A stretch of 64,000 bases of DNA from Clostridia bacterium (lineage in GTDB: Bacteria; Bacillota; Clostridia; Oscillospirales; CAG-272): positions 1 to 64,000 of the forward strand of contig JAGBEE010000011.1 of NCBI GenBank assembly GCA_017937135.1, read 5' to 3'. Shown one piece after another: positions 8,609 to 17,334 of the stretch (position 1 is its first letter; every line of letters begins with the position of its first letter). The notes below the pieces were generated by a model. It had not been told where the DNA came from, did not search any database, and worked only from the letters and a program-made list of their open reading frames with translations. Position numbers and translations under genes: made by a program.

Positions 8609-10432
8609 TTATTTACTAAGCTTTGCCTGGGCCTTAAGTCTTAATTGAGTGTTAAGTATTTTCTTGCGTAAGCGAAGTGATTTTGGAGTAACCTCGATAA
8701 GCTCATCCTCGCCGATATACTCAATTGCCTGCTCAAGCGACATAATTCTTGGCGGTGTTAAAATAAGAGCCTCGTCAGCGCCCTTTGAGCGAATAGCTGT
8801 CAGGTGCTTTTTCTTGCACACGTTAACAACAATATCCTCCATCTTAGGACATTCACCAACTATCATTCCCTCATAAACAGGAGTTTGAACTCCAATAAAC
8901 ATTGCGCCTCTGTCTTGGGTATTGAAAAGACCGTAAGAGGTAGCCTCTCCATCCTCTGATGCGATAAGCGAGCCTGTAAATCTTGTAACAACCTCGCCCT
9001 TAAATGGCTGATAGCCATCAAAGAGAGTGTTGAGAATACCCTCGCCCTTTGTATCTGTCATAAATTCGCTTCTGTAGCCGAAAAGACATCTTGAAGGAAT
9101 TAAATATTCAAGTCTTGTGCGCGAGCCGGCCTTACCCATTTCAAGAAGCTCGCCCTTACGCGCGCCGAGCTTTTGAACAACTGCTCCAACGCTCTCGTCC
9201 GGAACGTCAATTGACACTCTCTCCATTGGCTCGTGTAATGTGCCGTCGATGGTCTTATATAGAACTCTTGGGGTTGAGCAGCAAAGCTCGTAGCCCTCGC
9301 GACGCATAGTTTCGATAAGTATTGAAAGGTGCATTTCGCCTCTGCCCGCAACCTTAAAGGAGTCGGTTGTGTCACCGTCGGTAACTCTTAGTGAAACGTC
9401 CTTAAGCGTTTCCTTGTAAAGACGGTCTCTGATTTGACGGGAGGTTACAAATTTGCCCTCCTTGCCTGCAAAGGGGCTGTCGTTTACAGAGAAGGTCATT
9501 TCCATCGTGGGCTCCGAAACCTTTACAAATTCAAGTGGCTCAATTGCCCCGTTTACGCAAAGAGTATCACCGATTGATAGCTCCTCAACGCCTGAGAAGC
9601 AAACAATATCACCAACAGTAGCGCTTTGAACCTGCGTTCTTGAAAGACCCTCGAACTGATAAATTGAAATAATCTTTGCGCGTCTTGGCGCATCCTCGGA
9701 GTGGTAGTTTGCTACCATAACCTCTTGGTTAACGCTAAGTGTACCACGCTCAATTCTACCAACTCCTATCTTACCAACGTAGTCGTTGTAGTCAATAGAT
9801 GAAACGAGTAGCTGAAGTGGCTCGTCCTCCTCTCCCTCGGGACAGGGTATATAATCTATAATAGTACCAAGAAGTGGCTTTAGGTCTGTGCCCTCTACGT
9901 CAGGTGAGAAGGAGGCTGTGCCTGCTCTGCCTGAGCAGAAAAGCATAGGTGAGTCAAGCTGCTCATCTGTTGCGTTTAAGTCTATAAGAAGCTCCAAAAC
10001 CTCGTCGATAACCTCGTGCACACGCGCATCAGGACGGTCGATTTTGTTAACGACAACTATGATTCTGTGATTTAATTCCATTGCCTTACGAAGAACGAAT
10101 CTTGTCTGTGGCATAGGACCCTCTGCTGCGTCAACAAGAAGGATAACACCATTAACCATTTTAAGAATACGCTCAACCTCTCCGCCAAAGTCTGCGTGGC
10201 CAGGGGTGTCGATTACATTTATCTTCTTGTCACCATATCTAATGGCAGTATTCTTTGCAAGAATAGTAATTCCACGCTCCTTTTCAAGAGCGTTTGAGTC
10301 CATAACTCTTTCTGTTGTTGCTTGGTTTTCGTGATATGCACCACCCTGCTGTAAAAGTCCGTCAACAAGTGTTGTTTTACCGTGGTCAACGTGGGCAATT
10401 ATTGCTACATTTCTTAAATCTTCTCTTACCAT
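8609..10432 (-). CDS. typA: Translational GTPase TypA/BipA
   Basis: A 607-residue ribosome-binding GTPase that assists 50S assembly and stress adaptation. G1 is AHVDHGKTT near residues 13-21, the switch region carries RGITI, G3 is DTPGHADF and G4 is NKIDRPDA. Elongation-factor-like domains follow and the TypA-specific C-terminal region ends in KKxLNTQLRLKAQ. Length matches the family. AAAGGAAA lies directly before the ATG. It heads a minus-strand transcript with the Sel1 protein and the genes beyond. Confidence 0.98.
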   Translation of the reverse strand: MVREDLRNVAIIAHVDHGKTTLVDGLLQQGGAYHENQATTERVMDSNALEKERGITILAKNTAIRYGDKKINVIDTPGHADFGGEVERILKMVNGVILLVDAAEGPMPQTRFVLRKAMELNHRIIVVVNKIDRPDARVHEVIDEVLELLIDLNATDEQLDSPMLFCSGRAGTASFSPDVEGTDLKPLLGTIIDYIPCPEGEEDEPLQLLVSSIDYNDYVGKIGVGRIERGTLSVNQEVMVANYHSEDAPRRAKIISIYQFEGLSRTQVQSATVGDIVCFSGVEELSIGDTLCVNGAIEPLEFVKVSEPTMEMTFSVNDSPFAGKEGKFVTSRQIRDRLYKETLKDVSLRVTDGDTTDSFKVAGRGEMHLSILIETMRREGYELCCSTPRVLYKTIDGTLHEPMERVSIDVPDESVGAVVQKLGARKGELLEMGKAGSRTRLEYLIPSRCLFGYRSEFMTDTKGEGILNTLFDGYQPFKGEVVTRFTGSLIASEDGEATSYGLFNTQDRGAMFIGVQTPVYEGMIVGECPKMEDIVVNVCKKKHLTAIRSKGADEALILTPPRIMSLEQAIEYIGEDELIEVTPKSLRLRKKILNTQLRLKAQAKLSK

Positions 10433-10472
10433 TTTCCTTTAAATCCTTATATAAAATAAATTTAGCGTGCAT

Positions 10473-10501
10473 ATTATATCACATTATTTATAAAAATAAA
10501 A
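10473..10501 (-). promoter_or_regulatory. Probable typA promoter
   Basis: On the minus strand TATAAT (10473-10478) is preceded by TGTGA, giving an extended -10, with a weak -35 TTTTAT 17 bases upstream. Confidence 0.6.
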
Positions 10502-10553
10502 GACCTTTTTCAAAAAATTTTACGCAGTGGCGAAAAAAGTCGCATTTTAAAAG

Positions 10554-10582
10554 TTGACACGACTATTCAAAAATGGTAAAAT
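10554..10582 (+). promoter_or_regulatory. Promoter of polysaccharide deacetylase gene
   Basis: TTGACA at 10554-10559, a 17-base spacer and TAAAAT at 10577-10582. The -10 lies about 20 bases before the ATG, so the untranslated leader is very short and contains only the CGGAGG ribosome site. Confidence 0.8.
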
Positions 10583-10602
10583 TTAAAAAACGGAGGTTTA
10601 AA

Positions 10603-11541
10603 ATGGAAGCTAAAATTTGTAAATATTACGGTAATGCAAGCGCCCTTTATACACTAACCTTTGATGATGGATGCTATCTTGAATCGAGCATAGAGGTTGT
10701 AAAAATATTTGAAAAAATTTACAAGGACACGGGTGTAAAAATTAAGGCAACAAGCGCGCAAACGCTTAATTTTTTAAACGACGAGCTCGTTTCCTTTTGG
10801 AGGGAGCAAATAAAAAACGGATACTTCGACTTAGCATCACACTCTGTTTCACACGATGTTTGCTATAATTCAAAAACACCTCTTGAAATCAGAGAGCGCG
10901 ATGCTAAAAATTCAAAGGACGGACTTGAGAAAATATATTCTCAAAAAATATATACCTTTGTTACTCCCGGTGGTGGCAGTGATGCCGAGGGTAGAGAAAT
11001 TTTGTCCAAATACTACGAGGCTACAAGAAACGGAAATGACAAAATAAACGACACAGAAAATATAGACTGGCACAATATAAGCACCTTTACAGCAACTATT
11101 GACAAAACGACAGATGACTACAAGCAAATAATAGACAAAACTATAGAAAACGGTGGGTGGAGTGTGCAAATTAACCACTGGATAACAAGCAAGGACAAGG
11201 ATATTTTCCACTCCCAAAGGGCGCACACCTTCAAGGAGGAATGTGAATATTTAGCCGAGTGTGTAAAGAATAAAGGGCTTTTAGTTATGTCCTTTAACGA
11301 TGCAGTTAGCTACATAAAAAGAGCCAAGAGTGCAAGCGTGGAAATCAGCTGTGAAAACGATATATATACCCTAAAAATAATATCGGAGCTAAAGGGTGGC
11401 TTTTACGACACGCCCCTTACTGTTTTGGTAAAGACGGATAGCGATATTCTTTTGAATAATGGAGAAAAAATCTCAACAAACGAAAACGGATTTGTAAAAA
11501 TAGATGTAACAAACGAGGTTAGCTTCACCCTTTTGGGTTAG
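10603..11541 (+). CDS. Polysaccharide deacetylase (NodB-homology) family protein
   Basis: A 312-residue carbohydrate esterase 4-like protein. LTFDDGCY near the N terminus is the metal-binding and catalytic-base motif, and SHSVSHDV supplies the H(S/T)xxH metal ligands; FVTPGG is the later active-site loop. Family members remove N- or O-acetyl groups from chitin, peptidoglycan or xylan. A beta-rich C-terminal region of about 80 residues follows. There is no signal peptide. The start at 10603 follows CGGAGG; the in-frame ATG at 10573 overlaps the -35 to -10 region and is rejected. Confidence 0.85.
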   Translation: MEAKICKYYGNASALYTLTFDDGCYLESSIEVVKIFEKIYKDTGVKIKATSAQTLNFLNDELVSFWREQIKNGYFDLASHSVSHDVCYNSKTPLEIRERDAKNSKDGLEKIYSQKIYTFVTPGGGSDAEGREILSKYYEATRNGNDKINDTENIDWHNISTFTATIDKTTDDYKQIIDKTIENGGWSVQINHWITSKDKDIFHSQRAHTFKEECEYLAECVKNKGLLVMSFNDAVSYIKRAKSASVEISCENDIYTLKIISELKGGFYDTPLTVLVKTDSDILLNNGEKISTNENGFVKIDVTNEVSFTLLG

Positions 11542-11572
11542 TGAGTAGGAAAAAGATACTATGTACGCTTTC

Positions 11573-11610
11573 AAATGCGCTCTTTAAATACATCTTGAGG
11601 AGCATTTTTA
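11573..11610 (+). terminator. Terminator after deacetylase gene
   Basis: AAATGCGCTC and GAGGAGCATTTTT can pair around an intervening loop, with a short T-run on the plus strand. Confidence 0.5.
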
Positions 11611-11618
11611 CAAAAATA

Positions 11619-11660
11619 AAATAGCAGGAACAAGTCTTTTCTTGATTCCTGCTATTATTT
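11619..11660. terminator. Bidirectional terminator between convergent genes
   Basis: ATAGCAGGAA (11621-11630) pairs perfectly with TTCCTGCTAT (11646-11655), with A/T-rich flanks on both sides. It serves the convergent deacetylase and DUF1385 genes. Confidence 0.75.
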
Positions 11661-12891
11661 ATTTGTAGCTTTTTATAGTTACGCTAATATTTTTAGATTC
11701 TTTTCCACGCTTGCCTGCGCTGATTTTTGCGCTTGTGGATTTAAACGCATCCTTGCCAAAGCAAATAGCCTTTCTTTGCTTTTCATCCTTGGGAGTGTCG
11801 CTATTTTTGTTAGCCTCGTCTGTGGCTGCGCCCTTGTCGGTGCCCTTCTTTTCGCTCTTTTTATCCTCGTAAAGCAGATGCTTTTTGTCATCCTCGGGGT
11901 TCATAAAGTATTCCTCGGGAGAAAAGTCGGGGAAAAGCTCGGGCATTGATGCCTTTATTGCGCAAATTGCAACGGCTAATTGATACTCGTTTGGCTCCTT
12001 GGTTGTAATTCTCTGCATCCAAAGGCCAGGGGCAGAAAGGGCTCTTGTGAGCTTGTTATCGTGCTTGCCCGCAAGCATAATAAACTCATAGCCTATGCCC
12101 ATTATAAGTGGCAAAATCGCGATTTTTACAATTATTCTTAAGGGACCGTCTATTTGAATGAAAAGCCCTATAATGATGCTCAAAAGAATCATTACAAACA
12201 TAAAGCTCGTTCCACATCTTGGGTGATAGCGAGTACATTTTTTTGCATTTTCGGGAGTCAATTCAAGCCCCTTTTCAAAGCAAGCAATTGATTTGTGCTC
12301 TGCGCCGTGATATTCGAAGGTACGCCTTATATCCTTCATAAGTGAAACAAGGAGCAGGTAGCCAATAAATATTGCCACCTTCATAACGCCCTCGGTAACC
12401 GCCATTATTGGGAAGTAAAGCGAGCTGTCCTGCTCAATATCAAAGACATCTACTAAAAGCTCTGCAACAATTGTTGGAAGCGCTGAGAACAAAAATAGCG
12501 CAAGGCAAAGACCCAAAACAAGCGATACGCCCATCATTAAAATGGTTGATGTGCTTGAGCCATCCTTTTTCTTTTCCTTATCCTTGTCGTCCTTTTTCTT
12601 GCCGTCGTCATCAAGGTCGAGCATATCGGTTGCACTGCCAAGCGTCTTAAATGAAAGCACAAGGGATTCAAAAAAGCCGAAAATTCCTCGAATAATAGGA
12701 ATATTAAGCCATTTGTGCTTTGCTTTAAGGGGTGTAAAGGTGCTCTTTTTAATTTCGATTGTGCCGTCACCCTTACGCACGGCAAGAGCAACCTCTTGAC
12801 CGTTTTTCATCATAACGCCCTCAATTACCGCCTGACCACCAACCTTGTTCTTGCGACAAGACAGGTCTAAATTACATTTATCCTTATCCAT
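11659..12891 (-). CDS. DUF1385 (YqhQ-like) membrane protein
   Basis: A 410-residue protein whose N terminus carries the family signature KVGGQAVIEGVMMKNG. Several hydrophobic segments follow (ILMMGVSLVLGLCLALFLFS; a segment near FIGYLLLV; a Phe/Ile-rich pair near residue 240), and FHYHPRCGTSF-like and YHGAEHKSI motifs with conserved histidines suggest metal binding. The C-terminal 70 residues are Lys-rich and low-complexity. Function is unknown. The ATG at 12891 follows CAGAGGAAATA and overlaps the ruvX stop by eight bases, so translation is probably coupled to ruvX. Confidence 0.88.
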   Translation of the reverse strand: MDKDKCNLDLSCRKNKVGGQAVIEGVMMKNGQEVALAVRKGDGTIEIKKSTFTPLKAKHKWLNIPIIRGIFGFFESLVLSFKTLGSATDMLDLDDDGKKKDDKDKEKKKDGSSTSTILMMGVSLVLGLCLALFLFSALPTIVAELLVDVFDIEQDSSLYFPIMAVTEGVMKVAIFIGYLLLVSLMKDIRRTFEYHGAEHKSIACFEKGLELTPENAKKCTRYHPRCGTSFMFVMILLSIIIGLFIQIDGPLRIIVKIAILPLIMGIGYEFIMLAGKHDNKLTRALSAPGLWMQRITTKEPNEYQLAVAICAIKASMPELFPDFSPEEYFMNPEDDKKHLLYEDKKSEKKGTDKGAATDEANKNSDTPKDEKQRKAICFGKDAFKSTSAKISAGKRGKESKNISVTIKSYK

Positions 12892-13318
12892 TATTTCCTC
12901 TGTTTCTTTCTCTATCAAGATAGCTTTGCAAGATGAGGCACGCCGACATCTCGTCGATGATTTCCTTTCTTTTCTGCCCTCTTGTATTAGTTATATTTAG
13001 CATTGTGTGAGCATTGGAGGTTGAGAGTCTTTCATCAAAAAGCTCTATTGGAACATCGAGCATTTTTTCAAGATGCTCCTTAAACGCCTCAGCCTTCTCG
13101 GCTCTTGGACCAAGAGTTCCGTTCATATTTATGGGATGACCAAGAACTATTTTTATCACGCCGTTTTTTCTTGCAATTTCGCACACGCCCTCGGCTGTTT
13201 TTAAAAAGCTCGTGCTTTTTATAGTACCGGCACCACTTGCCAAAAAGCCACTTATGTCCGATAGTGCAAGCCCCGTTCTTGCGTCACCGAAGTCAACGCC
13301 TAAGATTCTACCCTTCAA
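12884..13318 (-). CDS. ruvX: RuvX/YqgF-type pre-16S rRNA nuclease or Holliday junction resolvase
   Basis: A 144-residue RNase H-fold protein. GVDFGDARTGLALSD near the N terminus supplies the first catalytic Asp, VLGHPINMNG is the family signature and LFDERLST and EMSACLILQSYL carry the later acidic residues. Known roles are 16S rRNA 5'-end maturation and possibly recombination. The start is a TTG with GGAGG eight bases upstream; no ATG is available in frame. It leads the DUF1385 gene. Confidence 0.93.
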   Translation of the reverse strand: MKGRILGVDFGDARTGLALSDISGFLASGAGTIKSTSFLKTAEGVCEIARKNGVIKIVLGHPINMNGTLGPRAEKAEAFKEHLEKMLDVPIELFDERLSTSNAHTMLNITNTRGQKRKEIIDEMSACLILQSYLDRERNRGNNG

Positions 13319-13354
13319 AATGCTTCCTCCAAATTTACATTAGCTCTTCTATTT

Positions 13355-13383
13355 ATTCTATCACATTATATTTTTTAAATCAA
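13355..13383 (-). promoter_or_regulatory. Promoter of ruvX-DUF1385 operon
   Basis: Minus-strand TTGATT (13378-13383), 17-base spacer and TAGAAT (13355-13360), with TGTGA just before the -10. Confidence 0.75.
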
Positions 13384-13498
13384 TGAATTATTGTAAATTT
13401 TTATTTAACGATATAAAAACTTATAAATTTTGCATAAAAAGCCATTTACTTGCTAAAACTACCAAAAAAGTGAAACAAGTTACTTTTGGGGGGATAAA

Positions 13499-13702
13499 AT
13501 GGAAGGAACAAAATGTATAATAATCAACCTATTTAAAGCGATATTTACGCTAATTACAGTATTTCTGACCTTATATGGACTTTTTGCGCTCATTTTAGGA
13601 TGGATTAAAAGGAAGCTCGGTATTCCTATGGATATATTGCCAAAGGACTGCGATATTTTCGATACAGCCTTTGATTCAAGCGAGGAAATGATAGAGCTTT
13701 AA
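13499..13702 (+). CDS. Small single-pass membrane protein of unknown function
   Basis: 67 residues. A hydrophobic stretch from about residue 7 to 34 (LFKAIFTLITVFLTLYGLFA) is followed by basic residues KRK and then an acidic tail (DCDIFDTAFDSSEEMIEL). A G-rich site (GGGGGGAT) lies just upstream of the ATG and a strong terminator follows, which supports a real gene. No family was recognised. Confidence 0.6.
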   Translation: MEGTKCIIINLFKAIFTLITVFLTLYGLFALILGWIKRKLGIPMDILPKDCDIFDTAFDSSEEMIEL

Positions 13703-13760
13703 TTAAGAGCAAGACAACTAAGGCTCAATTTAGAGCGACAAAAATTACTTTAATAGAAAT

Positions 13761-13798
13761 AAAAAAATGCCTGCCAAGAAACCATGACAGGCATTTTA
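13761..13798. terminator. Bidirectional terminator
   Basis: ATGCCTGcCA / TGaCAGGCAT hairpin with an A-run on the left and TTTTA on the right, between a plus-strand and a minus-strand gene. Confidence 0.8.
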
Positions 13799-13806
13799 TG
13801 TACTAA

Positions 13807-14028
13807 TTAAAGCTCCATTGTGTTGAGCAATTCTTTAAGATTTTTGAGTTCGGTTTCGGTAAGAGTGATGCCTTTGCCGAGTTTTTCGTGATTTTCTTGC
13901 CATGCGCGAATGTCATAAACAGGCTCACGCTCGTTCCAGCTGATAAGGTTAACTTCTTTAACCCAGCCATTATCGTTGTCAGAAACAGAACCAAAGGTCT
14001 TAACGATATCATATTTAAACTCTGCCAT
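13807..14028 (-). CDS. YdbC-like PC4-family ssDNA-binding protein
   Basis: A 73-residue protein matching the bacterial YdbC group of the PC4 / transcription coactivator family. GWVKEVNLISWNEREPVYDIRAW and HEKLGKGITLTETEL are the characteristic halves of the small beta-sheet and helix. Lactococcal YdbC binds single-stranded DNA or RNA as a dimer. The ATG at 14028 follows GAGGAGG; the upstream in-frame start would place this site inside the protein. It has its own promoter and a leader of about 70-85 bases. Confidence 0.85.
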   Translation of the reverse strand: MAEFKYDIVKTFGSVSDNDNGWVKEVNLISWNEREPVYDIRAWQENHEKLGKGITLTETELKNLKELLNTMEL

Positions 14029-14100
14029 TGAAATTTCCTCCTCTGTCAAAAATATCGAGTACGATGTGGTTTGTATTCCTGTACCGACTCTTACTGTTAC

Positions 14101-14129
14101 ATTCTACCATATAAAAATCATAATTGCAA
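14101..14129 (-). promoter_or_regulatory. Promoter of ydbC-like gene
   Basis: Minus-strand TTGCAA (14124-14129), 17-base spacer, TAGAAT (14101-14106) with TATGG before the -10. Confidence 0.7.
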
Positions 14130-14253
14130 TATATTTTAAATAAAATATATAATAATATTGTAAAAATTTACAAAAAATTTATATATTTAATAATTTTCGC
14201 ATATGCGCGCTCAAAAATTAAAGCTTTTGCGCGCTTTTTGCGTTTTGCCCGTT

Positions 14254-15081
14254 TTAATTTGCGTAAATTATAACAGCTCTTGTGTTTCCACCGTAGTCCC
14301 TTAGTATCTCGTAGCTTTTAATTTTTCCGTCATTTTGAATTTTGCTTAACCGAGTGTCTATAATTTCGCCCTGGTCGTAGCCAAATTCTATGAGCATTTT
14401 TCCACCCTTGTTAAGATAAGAAAGACCGTCGCCTATTAAAAATTCTATAATGTCAAGACCGTTTTCTCCCCCATCAAGCGCGAGGCGTGGCTCGTTTTTA
14501 ACCTCCTCGGACAAAAACTCAATATCCCTTGTTGGAATGTAGGGTGGGTTTGACACTATCATATCGAATTTTTTATTCGGCATATCCTTCAATATGTCGC
14601 CAAGAATAAATTCGCACCTGTCGTATATTCCGTGGCTCTTGGCATTTTTAATAGCCATATTTAAAGCACCCCTGCTTATATCCATAAGCGTAAGGCTTAT
14701 GTCACTCTTGTATAATAAAAGGCTAAGACCGATACAGCCACTTCCTGTGCATAAATCAGCCACGCTCTGCCCCGATTTTAGCTCCTTAAGCGCTCTTTCG
14801 ACTAAAATTTCGGTATCCGGTCTTGGAATTAAGCAGTCGGGACAAACAAAAAACTCCTTGCCCATAAACTCCCATTTTCCAAGAATGTATTGCAAAGGTA
14901 TTCTCTTTTTTCGCTTTTCTAAAATCTCTAAAATCCTCGGGGATGTGTATGATTTATTTCTATCCGATAAGATTTTAGCTCTGGAAATACCCTCGGCATA
15001 TTCAATTATTAAATATGCCTCCTCATTTGAATTATCCGCCCCGAAGGATTTCAGGGCGGATATAATCTCGTTTATTGTCAT
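14254..15081 (-). CDS. prmC: Peptide chain release factor N5-glutamine methyltransferase PrmC
   Basis: A 275-residue HemK/PrmC enzyme that methylates the GGQ glutamine of release factors with SAM. The N-terminal helical domain includes RIPLQYILGKWEFMG, the SAM site is DLCTGSGCIGLSL and the catalytic substrate loop is VSNPPYIP, all in the expected order. It follows the TlpA-like gene by 24 bases and has AAAAGG before the ATG, so the two are likely cotranscribed. Confidence 0.96.
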   Translation of the reverse strand: MTINEIISALKSFGADNSNEEAYLIIEYAEGISRAKILSDRNKSYTSPRILEILEKRKKRIPLQYILGKWEFMGKEFFVCPDCLIPRPDTEILVERALKELKSGQSVADLCTGSGCIGLSLLLYKSDISLTLMDISRGALNMAIKNAKSHGIYDRCEFILGDILKDMPNKKFDMIVSNPPYIPTRDIEFLSEEVKNEPRLALDGGENGLDIIEFLIGDGLSYLNKGGKMLIEFGYDQGEIIDTRLSKIQNDGKIKSYEILRDYGGNTRAVIIYAN

Positions 15082-15105
15082 TTTGTTACCTTTTAATTGT
15101 TAACC

Positions 15106-15825
15106 TTAATTCTTTTTGTCAAGGGCGCTATCAAGCTCGTTTCTCAAATCAGACTCGCTAACAACGCCTGATTTTTTAAAGGTTATTATACCGTTTTCGT
15201 CAATGATTATTGTGTAAGGGTAATATCTGTCTCCACCGTATAGAGTGTAGCAGTCGTCAAGCCCACCCGACGAGTTAGTATCCTTTGCAAAAATAATATC
15301 TGAATCGGAGTAATTATCCTTTACATAATCAACTGCACCGTTTGTGCTTGAATCAAAATAATCAACCGAGTGAATTGCAACAAAGGTTACGTTTTCCTTG
15401 TATTCGGTTGCAAGCAGGCTAAAATGGGGGAGCTCATCAAGGCAAAAGCCACACCAGGTGCCCCAGAAATTTATTACAGTTACCTTGCCTGTTTTGGTCG
15501 GGTCAATGCTGCTTCCTGTAAGACCGTTTTCGTCGAAGGTCTGAAGAAGCGCGGCGGGTAGCTTGTTACCAATTTCTGTACCAAGCTGCACACTTGTGCC
15601 ATTTATCTCGGACTCTGTATTTGTTGATTCGTCCGGATTTGCACCTTGATTTGTGCCTGGGCTTGCGTCTGGCTTCTTGCCTGCCTCGCTTAAATACGGG
15701 TCAGCCACGTCCTTTATGCCGTTGTATATATCCTGCGAGATCTGATTTATATCAGAGGACAAATCGCATGAAATAACAAAAAGCATGCAACATATTATAA
15801 TAATTGAGAAAAGAATTCTTTTCAT
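15106..15825 (-). CDS. TlpA/ResA-like thioredoxin-fold lipoprotein
   Basis: A 239-residue predicted lipoprotein. Residues 1-20 form a signal peptide ending in the lipobox FVISC with Cys as the first mature residue. A low-complexity linker (Pro/Asn/Thr/Glu) leads to a thioredoxin-fold domain with NFWGTWCGFCLDELPHF, where WCGFC is the redox motif. Such proteins reduce or isomerise thiols outside the membrane. It is the first gene of a minus-strand pair with prmC. Confidence 0.88.
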   Translation of the reverse strand: MKRILFSIIIICCMLFVISCDLSSDINQISQDIYNGIKDVADPYLSEAGKKPDASPGTNQGANPDESTNTESEINGTSVQLGTEIGNKLPAALLQTFDENGLTGSSIDPTKTGKVTVINFWGTWCGFCLDELPHFSLLATEYKENVTFVAIHSVDYFDSSTNGAVDYVKDNYSDSDIIFAKDTNSSGGLDDCYTLYGGDRYYPYTIIIDENGIITFKKSGVVSESDLRNELDSALDKKN

Positions 15826-15859
15826 TATGCCTCCTTATATAATATATTCTTCTACCTGT

Positions 15860-15888
15860 ATTTTATCATTATATTAAAAAGTTGTCAA
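15860..15888 (-). promoter_or_regulatory. Promoter of TlpA-like gene
   Basis: Minus-strand TTGACA (15883-15888), 17-base spacer, TAAAAT (15860-15865). It is divergent from the plus-strand promoter 14 bases away. Confidence 0.85.
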
Positions 15889-15902
15889 TATGAAAAATTA
15901 TA

Positions 15903-15931
15903 TTGACTTTGTATGCAGATTTTGCTAAAAT
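15903..15931 (+). promoter_or_regulatory. Promoter of Gfo/Idh/MocA gene
   Basis: TTGACT (15903-15908), 17-base spacer, TAAAAT (15926-15931). The -35 boxes of the two divergent promoters are close enough for shared control. Confidence 0.8.
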
Positions 15932-15975
15932 TAAGGCGTAGTGCTACTACAATTTAATTCATCAAGGAGATTATT

Positions 15976-17214
15976 ATGGAAAAGGTTAGAATGGGTATTA
16001 TAGGCTATGGCTGCAGAAGCTATGGTATGACTGATATATTGCTCGGCTTTGACGATGTTGAGGTTGTTGCAGTTTGCGACAAGTATGAGGACAGGGTTGA
16101 GAATGCAAAAAACAGAGTTAACGAAAAAAAGGGTGTAATTCCCTTTGGCACAGTTGACTACAAGGAGGTCTTAAAAAGAGACGACGTTGATGCTGTGTTT
16201 ATCGCAACCGATTGGGAAATGCACGTGCCCATAGCTATTGATGCTATGAATGCTGGCAAGGCAGTTGCGCTTGAGGTTGGTGGCGCATATAGCCTTGAGG
16301 AGTGCTGGGGACTTGTTGACACATGGGAGAAAACCAAGGTTCCCTTTATGTTCCTTGAGAACTGCTGCTATAACAGGGACGAGCTTTTGGCTACCGCAAT
16401 AGCAAGAAAGGGACTTTTCGGAAGAATTGTTCATTTGAGTGGCTCGTATTCTCATGATTTAAGACAAGAGGTTACAGGGGGCAAGGAAAATAGACACTAC
16501 CGTCTAAGAAACTATCTTAACAGAAACTGCGAAAACTACCCAACACACGAGCTTGGTCCTATGGCGAAGGTGCTCGACATAAACAGAGGTAACCTTATGG
16601 TATCGCTTGTTTCCGTTGCAAGTGGCTCGTTTGGTATGGAGCAATATGTAGAGGACAGACGTGATACAATAAACCCAGAGCTTATTGGCGTGGACTTTAA
16701 GCAGGGCGACGTTGTAAATACTATTATTAAATGTGCAAATGGCGAAACTATGGCTTTGAAGCTTGATACCTCTCTTCCTCGCTCATATAACAGAGAATTT
16801 ACCGTTCGTGGAACAAAGGGTATGTATGAGCAAATTTCAAATAGCGTATATTTTGACGGTGAGCCGGAATACTGGAACAGCGTTGAATACATAGAAAACT
16901 ACAAAAATTCGGCAGAAAAATTCAAGGACCTTCTCCCAAATGAGTGGAAGGTAATCACCAAGGAGCAGCTTGAGGCTGGTCACGGTGGAATGGACTATGT
17001 TGAATTAAGAGAGTTTATTGACAGACTTAAGAGTGGCGAGGATATGCTGATTGACATATACGACGCTGCTGCCTGGATGAGTATATCCTGTCTTTCCGAG
17101 GAGTCAATTAAGAATGGCGGAAGCGCTGTTAAAATTCCTGACTTCACAAGAGGTAAATGGAAGGATAGACCAAGCGTTGACGTATTAAGGTTCGGCGAAA
17201 TGGAAGAAAAATAA
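15976..17214 (+). CDS. Gfo/Idh/MocA-family oxidoreductase
   Basis: A 412-residue NAD(P)-dependent sugar or inositol dehydrogenase-like protein. The Rossmann motif is GIIGYGCRSYG at about residues 7-17, AVFIATDWEMHVPIAIDAMNAGKAVALEVG matches the second conserved block (EKP replaced by EVG), and the C-terminal substrate domain carries NYPTHELGP. AAGGAGA precedes the ATG. It is monocistronic, with its own promoter and terminator. The substrate cannot be told from sequence. Confidence 0.88.
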   Translation: MEKVRMGIIGYGCRSYGMTDILLGFDDVEVVAVCDKYEDRVENAKNRVNEKKGVIPFGTVDYKEVLKRDDVDAVFIATDWEMHVPIAIDAMNAGKAVALEVGGAYSLEECWGLVDTWEKTKVPFMFLENCCYNRDELLATAIARKGLFGRIVHLSGSYSHDLRQEVTGGKENRHYRLRNYLNRNCENYPTHELGPMAKVLDINRGNLMVSLVSVASGSFGMEQYVEDRRDTINPELIGVDFKQGDVVNTIIKCANGETMALKLDTSLPRSYNREFTVRGTKGMYEQISNSVYFDGEPEYWNSVEYIENYKNSAEKFKDLLPNEWKVITKEQLEAGHGGMDYVELREFIDRLKSGEDMLIDIYDAAAWMSISCLSEESIKNGGSAVKIPDFTRGKWKDRPSVDVLRFGEMEEK

Positions 17215-17222
17215 TTAAAATT

Positions 17223-17250
17223 AGAGTGTGCCAGCACACTCTTTTTTTTG
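17223..17250 (+). terminator. Terminator after Gfo/Idh/MocA gene
   Basis: Perfect AGAGTGTG-CCAG-CACACTCT hairpin followed by a run of T residues. Confidence 0.92.
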
Positions 17251-17334
17251 TTTTAAATAGTCTGTATCTGAATTTTTAATTTTGTATATACTATATAGCA
17301 GGAAAAATAAATACATATAAAATTTGGAGGGCTT

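Noticed and set aside
14205..14244. GCGCGC...GCGCGCTTTTT hairpin as terminator for prmC
   Set aside because: The T-run is on the plus strand while prmC and its neighbour are on the minus strand; no plus-strand gene ends here.
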